64,000 nt of DNA from Lepidurus packardi. Taxonomy: Eukaryota; Arthropoda; Branchiopoda; Notostraca; Triopsidae. Location of the stretch: the NCBI GenBank assembly GCA_023053545.1, contig JAKZAN010000005.1, positions 7,006,001 to 7,070,000 of the forward strand, written 5' to 3'. A program made the position numbers and the translations under genes. Of the stretch, positions 46,421 through 58,180 are shown piece after piece (positions within the stretch are counted from its first letter, which is position 1; each line of letters starts with the position of its first letter). The notes under the pieces are model-generated. The model did not search any database, was not told the origin of the DNA, and saw only the letters and a list, made by a program, of their open reading frames with translations.

Positions 46421-48292
46421 ATGTCATGGCTTGTGTATCTGTTACTTTTTTGCAACATAATTGGGCTTTCTTTCCAATCACTATTTGACTGTAAGTACAG
46501 GACCATGTATTTTAGTCCATGATTTTATTGTTGTCTGATTTCGTCAAGGGGGAGGAAATGGGCCTTTGCAGATAGATTTTACCAGTGATGGGCCAGTAGT
46601 TTTGGATGCGAATATTACGTTCACCGTAAAGCTGCTGTATCCAAGTGGAGTTAAACCAACGGGGTCTTTTTACTGTGTTTTCAGTGATAATTTGGACAGA
46701 GTTCCGTATTCAGTAAGATGGATCATATTTCTCCTTTAACTTCCGTAACAAAAGAACTTTATAGACAGAGGCTTCGGAGACCGGTGAATTCAATTGGACG
46801 AGAGACTATTCAAGTGACAATTATCTTGCTGGTCAGTATCTAGCTAGTGTAACAGTTTATCAAAATGAATTCATCTTTCCTGTCCCGAGAGGAAGTGCCA
46901 AGGTTCCTTTCAACATAACAGGTAAACATAACACGATATCGTCTTTCAAAACCTCTAACCTTAAATTCTTTGTTGAATTTAGAAACTTTAAATGGTCATT
47001 TGGAAGCTACCCAGCCCAACAATACGAGAAGATACCCAAATTACGTATCAACTGCCAATGAAACTATTCTCCGCGTCCATTTTCACGATCCCGAGCGATT
47101 TCTAAAGCGCGCCAGTGAAATTACTTATATCTGGATCATAGATCAACAAGAAGTTGGCAAGACTAATGAGCCTATTTATCAGTACAACTTCACTGAAGAA
47201 AGAACTTACCTCGTTAGCGCGTATGTATTCGCGGACTTTCGCCCTCCCACGACAACTACGAGTACAACTACGTCTACGACAACTACTACGACTACAACTA
47301 CGACTACACCTGCTACAACAAGTCTTACGATTTCCAGTACGAGCTCGTCTCCGCCAACTTTTTCTAACGAAATCCCTCTTGGATCTTCCACTCTCGTACC
47401 AAAATCCGTTGTTAAGCGAAGCGCGCCTAGTAGTGGTTCATATATTGGACACAAAACAGGAGTGTTTTACATGGAAGTGGTCGCCAAAGGTACTGTGACT
47501 TTTAATTTAATTAATTTCTTATTATGTTTTTATAGTACCCGTCTGCAACATGACGATAATGGGCAACAATTGGCTCAAACATGGTGAACTCTTTAACGAT
47601 TTTGTCTCGTGCAAAGGCTCTGGGCCTTTTGAAATGTGTTTTAAGATTGTCCCCTCCACGAATGTTACAGGTAAGAGCACTTAAAAATACTACTGAACGG
47701 AAAATGTGCTAAAATTTGGTTTCGAATATTAGGGAATGAGACGTGCGAAACGGCTGTCATAGGCCAAATATGTACGCTCCCCATGATTCATTACTTTAGT
47801 CAGTCAGGGACGTATTCGGTTCAGCTAATTATTCGTAATGATGTCAGCAAAGTTGTGAAAGCAATCCCAGTCACGATATTTGATGGTTAGTTTCGCATCA
47901 TTCGTATCACTTCGTAATGATGTCGTTGTGCTTTTTAGTGGACAAGAAAAAGCAGTTGTCTGTTATTGTAGTACCCATCGCTAGCGGATGTGTGGCAATT
48001 ATGATTATCGTGTTTGGCGTCGGATTATACATGCATCATCAAAGCAGGTAATATTGAAACTCGGCTATTTGTTTAAATTAAAAAATTATTAACTTTGCTT
48101 GTTTCAAGGATTTCTGTTGAAGTGGCAGATTTCGATTTTGGAGAGGACGAGCCTGCCGAGCCTATGACGTTTTTGGAACGCTTACGTAGCTCGTTCCGAA
48201 TTCAAGGAAAAAATGTCACGAGTGAGAGAAGTTCAACTAAACAATACGGAAGTACCGAAGCTTTGTGTCGGTTAGATGTAAATCTGGAATGA
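46421..48292 (+). CDS. Single-pass membrane protein of the TMEM130/PMEL/GPNMB type with PKD-like repeat
   Basis: It begins with a signal peptide (MSWLVYLLLFCNIIGLSF; the exon ends at a GTAAGT donor) and continues GGNGPLQIDFTSDGPVVLDANITFTVKL, a typical opening of TMEM130-like ectodomains. Several N-glycosylation sites follow, and a segment ITYIWIIDQQEVGKT resembles a PKD strand. A threonine tract at 47249-47330 encoded by an ACTACG-like microsatellite comes next, then a second PKD-like part (GTYSVQLIIRNDVSKVVKAIPVTIFD). One membrane span, VIVVPIASGCVAIMIIVFGVGLYM, leads to a short acidic cytoplasmic tail. The last exon ends at 48292. Family assignment is by layout; the exact orthologue is uncertain. 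The threonine tract length is likely polymorphic. Confidence 0.75.
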
Positions 48293-48667
48293 GTAAAAGG
48301 TGTTTAACAGAAAGGAATGTATTAGTTGATCTGCGCATATTTTCTATTTTAAGCTGGTTTTTATATATGCCTCCCTGTAATATATCGATTTATGTAGGCT
48401 AGATTCTAAATACACTTAGGTCAAATAGTACTAACGTAGTTTTACTTTTAAAGATTGTTCAGGAGACTATTCAAGTCTTTCTACCGAGCTTATACGAGAA
48501 GTCATTGGACATAAAGAGGGTAGGTAGGAAAACAAAATTGATAAGTTAGTTCCGCTTTCAAGAGATATCGACTTCCCGCCGATGCAGTCCTACTTCCCTA
48601 TTTGACCAGTCATATCGCAGGCGGCACTGAGGTAGACGGGACAAGTAAATCGAAGTAAACAAAAACA

Positions 48668-51215
48668 ATGAACGTTATAGTAAGTTGTTTTTATATTATT
48701 TTACGAATTAAAGGGACTTTATGAAGCTGAAATTCAAACGCAAGTTTGAATCTCATATCTAAGCTTTTTCTATGCCTCAGTCGTCAGAAATTCCTTAATT
48801 TTTTTTTACATTTTGGAAAGTTGTCAATTTAGTTTCCTTTCGCGTGACTCACCTATGTCTGTTCTGTTGCGTTGACTCATCCATTCGTTACTTTAAGTTC
48901 GTAATGGGGTTTAAGATTTCCTTATCGGCTTGTGTAAACGATCGTATTGTATATACTTGTCAATTTTCAGGCAGACAATGTGGCATCCCTTTTTGGGGGT
49001 AACCCATTTGCCACCCCAGTAGGGCAAAAAATTGGTAAATTTAAACTTAATATTACCCCGTTATTCCTGTTTTGTTATGTTCTTTTTGTTTTTACTCAGA
49101 ACAAGCTACAGATGGCTCCTTGGCGTCCGAGAACTGGGGTCTCAATATGGAGATTTGTGACATGATTAATGAGACCGAAGATGGAGCTCGAGATGCTGTC
49201 AAGGCTCTAAGGAAACGTTTGAGCCAAAACGCTGGAAAAAACTACACAGTAGTAATGTACGCTCTTACGGTACGTTTTTAGTTCTACTCTATTCCTAATT
49301 CTATTATAAGTTTAACATTTCAGGTGTTAGAAACCTGCGTTAAGAATTGTGGAAGGCGTATGCATGTATTGGTTTGTTCCAAAGATTTTATCCAAGAGCT
49401 CGTCAAACTAATTGGTGAGTTGCTGATTAGAGATAGAAAGACATGCTGATATAAATCTTCTGCATAGGTCCTAAGAATGATCCGCCCACGGCGGTGCAGG
49501 AGAAAGTACTCAGCTTGATACAAAGTTGGGCTGACGCGTTCAGGCATTTACCAGAACTGCACGGCGTGGTACAAGTATACGAAGAATTGAAAGCCAAAGG
49601 CATTGAGTTTCCCATGACCGACATGGACGCTATGGCTCCCATCATTACTCCCGGAAGAGTAAATCAAACCATTTAACATACTACTTAAAGTTAATTAACA
49701 ACTTTGTTTCATTAGGTTGAGACGCACAGTCCAAGTCAGACGCGTTCAGGAGTAGCCCACCCTGTTGCTACGCATCATATTGAGCCTCAGAAGCCGCCTC
49801 AGCGTCCTGTGTCTCCTCGCTTGGTGATTGGCGAAGAAATGCAGGTGCCGGCGCCTGCCGTGACATTAAATGAGCAACAGTTGGTCAAACTGCGACGCGA
49901 ACTGGATATTGTCCAAGGGAACATGACTGTCATGTCCGAAATGCTTTCGGAGTTAAAGCCAGGAAAAGAGCAACCTTCGGATTTGGAGTTGCTCAAGGTA
50001 CGATTACAGAAATAGCACTAAAAAACAGATTTTCCATATCTAAAAGCTATTCTGATTTAGGATTTGCATGGAACTTGTCGTGCGATGCAGCAGCGGTTGG
50101 TCGAGCTAATAGACCGTGTAGCCAATGATGAAATAACGGCCGAGTTGCTGCGTCTCAATGACGAAATGAACAACTTGTTCTTAAGGTAAAATGCAGAAAA
50201 TTGGCGTGTAGTTTGTTCACAGTAGCTTGACTGTTGCCTTTTCTATTCTTAAGATATGATCGCTTTGAAAAGAACCGTGCAGCAGCAGTGGGTGCGACCG
50301 TACGGACAGCGTTAACTGCAGCCAGACCTGCTGAGTCCACGCTGATTGACCTGGGACCAGAACCTGAGAGTAGCACGGCTCAAGATTTGCTGGAAACTCG
50401 TCTTGGAAACATGGGTTAGAGCAAAACATGTTTAATTCACACTATCGGTGTTTTCGAAATGTTTGTATGTGTAGTTATGGGAGCTGGCAAAAGTAATCGA
50501 GAGGACAGTGATTTTGACATGTTTGCCCAGTCACGCACGACTTCGTATGAAAGTTCTAAGCCAAAGTGAGTTTCTATTATTTGTATTTTTTATTCTCAAG
50601 ATTTTCTTTTTTACCAATTCGAAATATGTGTGCCATAGAGAAAGTTCCTACCGCGGGAATCTACAATCAGATCAGATGCCTTCGCTGGGAGCAGCAGCGC
50701 AACAAAGGGTAAGATAAAGAAACTTGTTCCTTTTTTCTGAGTACAAATTTCGGGAGCTTTCTTGTTGCTTCGTTTGTCTCTCAATCCTGGGTTCCTTTTT
50801 ATGTACATATGACTTAATGCATTATGTCTTGGTTTTTTCCTCGTTTCCAATGTGGGGCTTACAGGGTGCCAAGTATGAGGAAGAAATCCTAAAGGTAAGG
50901 TCGTGGGTGTGCAGTCTTTAAGTTACAATTTGCATGTGAAATTGCCTTGCCTCCTTGGTTTCTACGTTTCTAGTAACGTTATGGGGATAGTTTTAAATGC
51001 TTGAATTATGGTAGGAACACACGCCTGCTGATTTCGCCGCTATGGAAGAATGGATGAAACGACAACATGTAGAAGGTCAAGACAGCTCGGGCGATTTTGA
51101 ACGTTTTCTGCAACAACGCGCAGCCACAGCACAGCCTTTACCTAGACAACCCCAACAGACTGCTCCTGGATTGCAAAAGAAAGACGAAGGCGAAGATTCT
51201 TTGTTTTCCCTTTAA
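48668..51215 (+). CDS. TOM1: TOM1-like endosomal adaptor (VHS plus GAT domains)
   Basis: An endosomal sorting adaptor that binds ubiquitin, Tollip and clathrin. The VHS domain begins [27 protein letters not shown] and includes [28 protein letters not shown] and [19 protein letters not shown]. The GAT domain contains [22 protein letters not shown] and [40 protein letters not shown]. The C-terminus ends EGEDSLFSL, like the acidic/hydrophobic end of vertebrate TOM1. I propose ATG 48668 in a 12-nt coding exon (donor GTAAGT at 48680) joined in frame to the exon after 48971; this first exon is the least certain part. Seven or more short introns follow. A small alternative exon near 50865-50893 may be included or skipped. 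Confidence 0.93.
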
Positions 51216-51927
51216 TTGTAATTTACATCATGAAAGGTGTTTCGGCTTATTCGTCTGCGCGCTTCTACGGTATTAATTATCAACTTCCCTCAAATTATTC
51301 TATTGTATGTTGTACTCCCTCCTTGTCCTTGGCGTGATATAATACCACAATCATTATTTTGCACGGATAGTTCTGTGTTCGCCTGGCTAAAGCAGCTTGG
51401 TCAGTCGACGGTAAATTGAGTCATTTTAATTACTATTAGGGTAACCAAAGATAAAAGGAATTATTACAGGAGTTGGAGGTTTGTTTACAAAAGGTTTTCT
51501 GTATTATTAGTTTATATTTGACATTCCATTTGTAGCTTAAGTTTAGTTTACAAGTAATACAGTCCAAATTAGAAATGAATAGTTTGAAGATCCCGTAGTG
51601 CGTTCCGTATAGCTTAACCCATGGTATTATACATTGATGTATGGCATCAGAAAAAATTAAAGGCAGCTTTTAAAATAACAATTGTTAAATTTAAGTAAAT
51701 TGATTTTTCTTATGCTAATATTAAATTAGTTAATTTTTGGGGGGAAAATCGCCTTTTTTAGATACCCCCGATCATTCAGAACGAAGCTTTCTGTTCGCCG
51801 TTTGTTGTCCAACTCTTTCAAATAAGATGGCGATTGTTTTCCAGCGAAAAAACTTCAATGACAAAATCTGAATAAAATTTGCTCATAGATTTGTCTTTAC
51901 TCTTCTGAGCTTGTTTATTCGTCTAAC
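51216..51927. other. Intergenic between TOM1 and KGD4
   Basis: 3' flank of TOM1 and promoter of the next gene. AT-rich, no coding signal recognised. Confidence 0.4.
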
Positions 51928-52397
51928 ATGATGGCCGCTGCACAGCAAACTTTGGCCGTGAGTGTTCTGGCTGCTGGTTAAATTTCGCAAAATATAACAA
52001 GATTTTTTTTCAAGGCCGTTCGAAAGCATATTCCTTTGATAAAGTTCAGGAAAGGCTCTAGACCAGCCAATGCTTCTTCCAGTAATGGTAAATCACAGGA
52101 TTGAATTCGAATCGTAGTCAATCAATTAATCATGTTTTAAGAGCGCTTTTTATGTTATAGGTCATACGTTGCAAGTTGAGTCTTCTGGTAAAGTAGCTGC
52201 TGTGTCAACTCCGATTCAAGCTAAAATCCCAACGCAGAAGGTGCAGGTGGTAGAAGATTGGCAAATTCCTCCGCGTTATCGACGAGCTCCCTTATCCCAG
52301 GAGGAAATTGACTACATTAATGTACGTATAGGTATAACTCATTTTGAAAGCAAGAAACCTAAGCATCGATTTCTTTTAGAGAGGAGGCCCTGCATAA
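51928..52397 (+). CDS. MRPS36: 2-oxoglutarate dehydrogenase adaptor subunit KGD4 (MRPS36)
   Basis: A small mitochondrial protein that ties E3 to the E2 core of the 2-oxoglutarate dehydrogenase complex (formerly called ribosomal protein S36). Four exons: 51928-51957, about 52015-52088, about 52161-52321, 52380-52397. The 93-residue product has the N-terminal VRKHIPLIKFRKG motif and the C-terminal signature IPPRYRRAPLSQEEIDYINRGGP, with only RGGPA and the stop in the last exon. Exon 1 begins MMAAAQQTLA. Length is close to the human 103. Confidence 0.9.
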
Positions 52398-53155
52398 CTT
52401 CCTACATTGCGTAGCTATCTAGAATTGTTGTAAATACAGAAGAACTATCTTCCACGATCACAGTCTGGCTAAATTAAAAATATTTTTTAACTAATAAAAT
52501 AGTAATAAGATCGTCAGAAAGATTTTCGAAATGTGCGTCTTAAGCGGGTGAGGGTAAAATGTGAATTGAAAAACGCGAAATGGTGTATTTTGGTTCACAG
52601 ATTTCTTTTTCAAAAACTTACAGGCAAATCGCTAAAAGTTTTCCGTTCCAAGCTAAATTAGTTAATATGTTATAGGAGTCTACGTAAAGATTGTATTCAG
52701 TCACCCTTAGAGGAATATCATTTCGAGTTAGAAGAAACAATCAGGACAACTTGGGTGTTTTCTTTATAGAGTTTTCAGCAACTACTATAATAAACCACCG
52801 CTTTCGTTTATTTGTTTCCTATAGCTGGTAATGTATTTAAATATTGTGGAATGCTTTAGGGAATTCGTCGAGACCAGACTGCGTATCTTCGCTGGCACGT
52901 CTGCGGATTGTCTTTTGAAGTCGCCGTAAAAAGCTATTTTCCGTTTGTCATTATTTTGAATTTTACCAATGTACTTGCCACTTTTTCTTTTCGCATTTTA
53001 CAATTCGTGTATCGCGTTTTAGCCCCATTAGCTTTAAGCAAGCTGAATGTAATTCTCACCAGAGGCGTTGTTGTTGACGTATCTTAGAGCCGGAGAAACA
53101 CTTCCGGTCAGGTCGTAAATTTGATAAAGGTAGTAAGGTTGAAAAGCTTATTAAA
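52398..53155. other. Intergenic between KGD4 and UQCR11
   Basis: No coding signal I can support in about 760 bp; 3' flank of KGD4 and promoter of UQCR11. Confidence 0.4.
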
Positions 53156-53385
53156 ATGAGTGTAGCGCTTGGAAGAAAACAATTGCAACTTGCCAAACTT
53201 TGGTAAGTAATTTTTGTACGCTTAATAATAATGTTTATAATGATTTTATATGTTGTAGGCTTCCTTCAGCTATGCGATTTGGCGGAGCAGCAGCGACTGC
53301 TGGACTGTATTTTACTGACTGGAAATTAGTCCTCCAATACTTGCCTTTCTACAATGGAAAATTCAAGACCGAAGAGGAAGCTTAA
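53156..53385 (+). CDS. UQCR11: Cytochrome bc1 complex smallest subunit (subunit 10/XI)
   Basis: A 57-residue membrane subunit of respiratory complex III. Two exons split in the codon for W16 (donor GTAAGT, acceptor TTGTAG). The pattern matches the family: LAKLWLPSA, a glycine/alanine membrane span RFGGAAATAGLYF, then TDWKLVLQYLPFYNGKFK at the end, against TDW-LIL-W-PYINGKFK in vertebrates. The usual family length is 56. Confidence 0.9.
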
Positions 53386-54497
53386 CGCGATCAGTAATCA
53401 TTGAAATCCTGTAGAGCAACACCGCAAGAAATACATTGCCTGTACCTTAACTGTAGCTGAACCTGTCGTACAAATCAGTGTAAATAACATGCGTACCTCG
53501 ACATGGTAAAACGCAATACAAGCTGCGTAAACAGCAGCTCTATCATTGGTTGACAAGATTTGGAGTCACATAGACGTTTCGATTTTCTTATGTTTCGCGG
53601 AATATCGATCTCGTTGTTTCGCATGCACCTCTGTTCTAGTTTATTGTTAAAATTAAGCTGTAGATGGCAGTTTTATCACCCATCCTTCTTTACAGCACTA
53701 CATTTAAATATGCCCGAAGTACACATTTATTTGTTTTTATCACTTGAGTTGGTGGCATTTCCTTTGCCTATCCTAATCTAATTTATGTTACACATTCATT
53801 CACTCAACATGAACCAACACTCGAACTAGGAATTTATTTGAGAAGATACTATCGGTAATTTGTATTATCTTCAGTTGGTTGTTGGCTGCTTCTTGACTTG
53901 GCCCTTGGACAGTCTTGAGGTTCATATCTATATTTCGTCTGTTTAACTACGTTCGGAGTGACTTTCTTGCGCTATCCCCATCAAAACTTTCCAGTAAAAT
54001 GTCTTTTATTGTTTATTCGTTGTTATGGCATTTCTCGCATTATGGATCTTCAGCCAAACCTCAGTCATGCATACACTTATTGCGTCTGTCAATCTCGGCT
54101 CTACCCGCACCATTACCACTCCTTGTCTTCAGGAATCATTTTGGTGGTTTTAACAGCTTAATTTGGGCCAGTTTCATATGGCGAAATGTCGAAGTTCGAT
54201 TCATTCTCTAATTCTTTCCAAGGATTTAAATTTTTCTTTCCAGCCTAATAGATCATTAGTCCTTGCCTTCTCCCATACTTTCTTTACAAGCTCTATATTT
54301 GCATACTCGATGGCTGGTCTTCGATGCCGACTACTGCTTCGTATTTCTGTTTAGTACGGAAATTGTTTCACAAGCTCATTTTGAGTTGCGTTTCGCGTTT
54401 CGCATTTTTTTCCACAATCGGCATATAAGCGGGATGGCACGTGTTCTGCTTGAGCCATTCGTGTTGACAAAACCAGCGAGCGCTTTGAACATCAACA
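53386..54497. other. Intergenic, possible decayed coding sequence on the - strand
   Basis: On the - strand, stretches such as IVDVQSARWFCQHEWLKQNT (about 54430-54510) and IELVKKVWEKARTNDLLGW (about 54235-54300) look protein-like, but they lie in different frames with stops between them. I could not identify the family. On the + strand nothing is supported. Confidence 0.35.
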
Positions 54498-56307
54498 ATG
54501 AAATCTTTGATTAGCGTCAGACACTTACGGAGTTTAAGGCCTTTTAAGTATACGAAATCATAGTAATAAATTGTCACATATATTAACGCCCATATTTAAG
54601 TTTGCAGCAACCTGCTGCCCAAGAGCCAGACATTCATGTTCAGCAAATTAAACAGAATACGCCACAGGTCAACGTCAAGCCCAGCGAAAGCGGGGAATAT
54701 GAAACAATAAAGATTGCTGGAGACCCCAAATTGCTGTTAACCAAGGCTGTTACACCGTTAGCCCACTTGCCGTATAAAGAGCAACTCAAATGGAAATCTA
54801 AGAAATTCCAGAATATTATAAGGACTATGAAAGACAATTTTAAAGAAACTAGGGCCACCATTCAGTCTAATGTCATATCTTCCATTGTTCCTTCGGTAAG
54901 ATTATGCTTGTCTCTTATTTAATTAGTCCATTCGCACAATCTTATGCTATCTTTTAGCCTGTAGTTGCTGGGTACAGGAATAAAGACGAATTCAGCGTGA
55001 GGTACGGCTTAGATGGGAACGAAACTTGTGGCTTTTTCATAGGAAGTGCTAGTCAAAATAATTTGGTATGTGTCTCACCTCACCATCTCCTAAACGTTCC
55101 GGAAACGCACAAAGAAGTCGCCAAAGTAAATCCCTACCTTTATACTCAAACCAGTTATTTATACACTTTTTTAAGGCGTTCGAAAACTATGTTCGACAAT
55201 CTGCTTGGCCCGTTTGTGAGCATTTCCAAAAAGGGGGAAACTGGCGAATTGTCCAAGTCCGGTCCAATCAGAAGCAGGAACTAATGGCTACGGTCATTTT
55301 TCATCCGCAGTCCTTAGCCGCTTCTGAAATCGAAGCAGAAATGAAGAACTTACAACATTATTTCTATGAAGGCGAAGGCAAATTCGCTCGACTGAAAACT
55401 CTCTACTACCAAGCATGGTAGTGAATTATTCTGACGATCCGATTTTAATTCTCCTTCCATTTTAGTCCGCATACGCGATGTACAAGTCATCAATCACCGT
55501 ATAATTTATTATACGGCCCTCCTTATTTATACGAGTCGCTCAATGGTTCTCTTTTCCGAATTTCCCCCGAATCTTTCTTCCAGGTAAATACTCGTGCGGC
55601 CGAAGTATTGTATCGTCAAGTACAAGGTTTAGCTAAAATTGATCGAAGTTCTACATTATTAGACATCTGTTGCGGCACAGGTAATTCTGAAACAAACTTC
55701 CTTTACTTCTAATTTCGTAATTTTGGTCTTAGGAACAATGGGAATACTAATGGCACCTCATGTTCGACAAGTTGTGGGCCTCGATAACAATGTTTCTGCA
55801 GTGGAGGATGCCAGGACCAATGCTAAATTGAACGGTGTTCAAAACATAAAGTTTTATACTGGCAGAGCAGAATTGGTAGAAATAATATTTTCTTCACGCA
55901 GGTTATGATTTTTATCTGATTGGGTCAATGTTTTTGTATAGATGATAAAGGAGGTTATCATGGAACTCGATAATGTATTAGATGTCGTCGCTGTGGTGAA
56001 TCCAGGACGCTCAGGTTTGCGTAAGTACACCCAATAAACTTTGTATTTGAATGGATTTAAATTGTGTTCTGTAGCAAATGTGGTTATTAACGTTCTGAGG
56101 GAGTGTGATGTTATTAACAAAGTCATTTACGTCTCGTGCCACGCCGAAGGACCTGCTCAACATAATTTTCTGCAGTTGTGCCGCTCGGATTTCAAGAGCG
56201 AAGGCAAAAGAGTTAAGGGACCTCCCTTTAAACTGACAAAAGCCGTCCCTGTTGATATGTTTCCTCATACTGAACACTGCGAGCTGATTCTCTGTTTTGA
56301 ACGCTGA
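54498..56307 (+). CDS. TRMT2B: tRNA/rRNA uracil-5-methyltransferase, mitochondrial TRMT2B type
   Basis: A SAM-dependent enzyme making 5-methyluridine in mitochondrial tRNA and rRNA. Eight exons (54498-54547, 54601-54895, 54958-55125, 55176-55417, 55466-55680, 55733-55875, 55942-56020, 56075-56307) close in phase to about 474 residues; human TRMT2B has 504. Exon 1, MKSLISVRHLRSLRPF, is arginine-rich and looks like a mitochondrial presequence; no RRM precedes the catalytic part, unlike TRMT2A. Landmarks: VTPLAHLPYKEQLKWK, GYRNKDEFSVRYG, FRISPESFFQVNT, SAM site LLDICCGTGTMGI, then VVNPGRSGL where TRMT2A has a DPPRAGL-type motif, YVSC with the catalytic cysteine, and VDMFPHTEHCELI. The first splice (acceptor TTTAAG at 54600) is chosen by phase and is the weakest point. 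Confidence 0.87.
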
Positions 56308-56622
56308 TTTTGATCTTTTGCTAGAAATACAGTACATTTAAAATTTTTCTTTTCTTTTCTACATCGACTGTTTCCTATAATTATTCCTTTATATATTCAA
56401 TGTATCAGTGCTTAATGTACCAGTGCTCAGTGCTTCAGTGCCTTTTGATTTAGCCTACTACTCTAGCTCCAGCTTGATTTCAGCCGTACCCCAAAGTCTC
56501 AAAAACAACGTTGCTCTAACAACTACATCACATGTAAGCAAAACAGAACATTATGGAGTTTCCAAATGTATTGTCGCACATCACATTCCTTCTTAATCGA
56601 AAGTAACAAGCTTCTACACTTC
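56308..56622. other. Tail-to-tail spacer of TRMT2B and PSMA4
   Basis: 315 bp between two converging stop codons. It holds both 3' untranslated regions, with ATAATTATTCCTTTATAT-like AT-rich sequence and direct TCAGTGCTT/CAGTGC words at about 56405-56440. No gene. Confidence 0.5.
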
Positions 56623-57768
<1,146 letters not shown>

Positions 57769-58180
57769 CTTTTTTTATTGAGATATAATAGCACGCCAAC
57801 AAAATCGCCTTGTCACAACTCGCACCCAAACAAACTGCCAGAGATCAGTAGCTTTCGCCCTCTGTGTGAATAATAAGGAACTAAAAGAAGCGAAGCTTCC
57901 AAACTTTCTTCTGGCGAAAGTGATATGCTCAACAAGGGATTCTTGAACATTAGGATACGAAATACCTGTCGCTCTTCACTTAAAACTTATGTGTTAAAAA
58001 GGGATGAAGACGAATCCAAAGGAATTAAGAGTCAAGGGAATTAAAGACATCCACACTGTATTTCATCGACCAATAATAACAGGCACTTTTGACTCAACAT
58101 GACAGTTGATACCCAAAAACGTAAGGAATGTTTGCTTGTTTATGTTGGTGAAACGATTTGGAACACAAGAAAAAGGCATA
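57769..58180. other. Spacer upstream of PSMA4 and 3' flank of the CUB/LDLa gene
   Basis: About 410 bp; PSMA4 promoter and leader plus the 3' untranslated end of the gene at 58181. Nothing else recognised. Confidence 0.4.

Noticed and set aside
47206-47454. A - strand frame rich in valine
   Set aside because: It is the complement of the threonine-coding microsatellite of the TMEM130-like gene.
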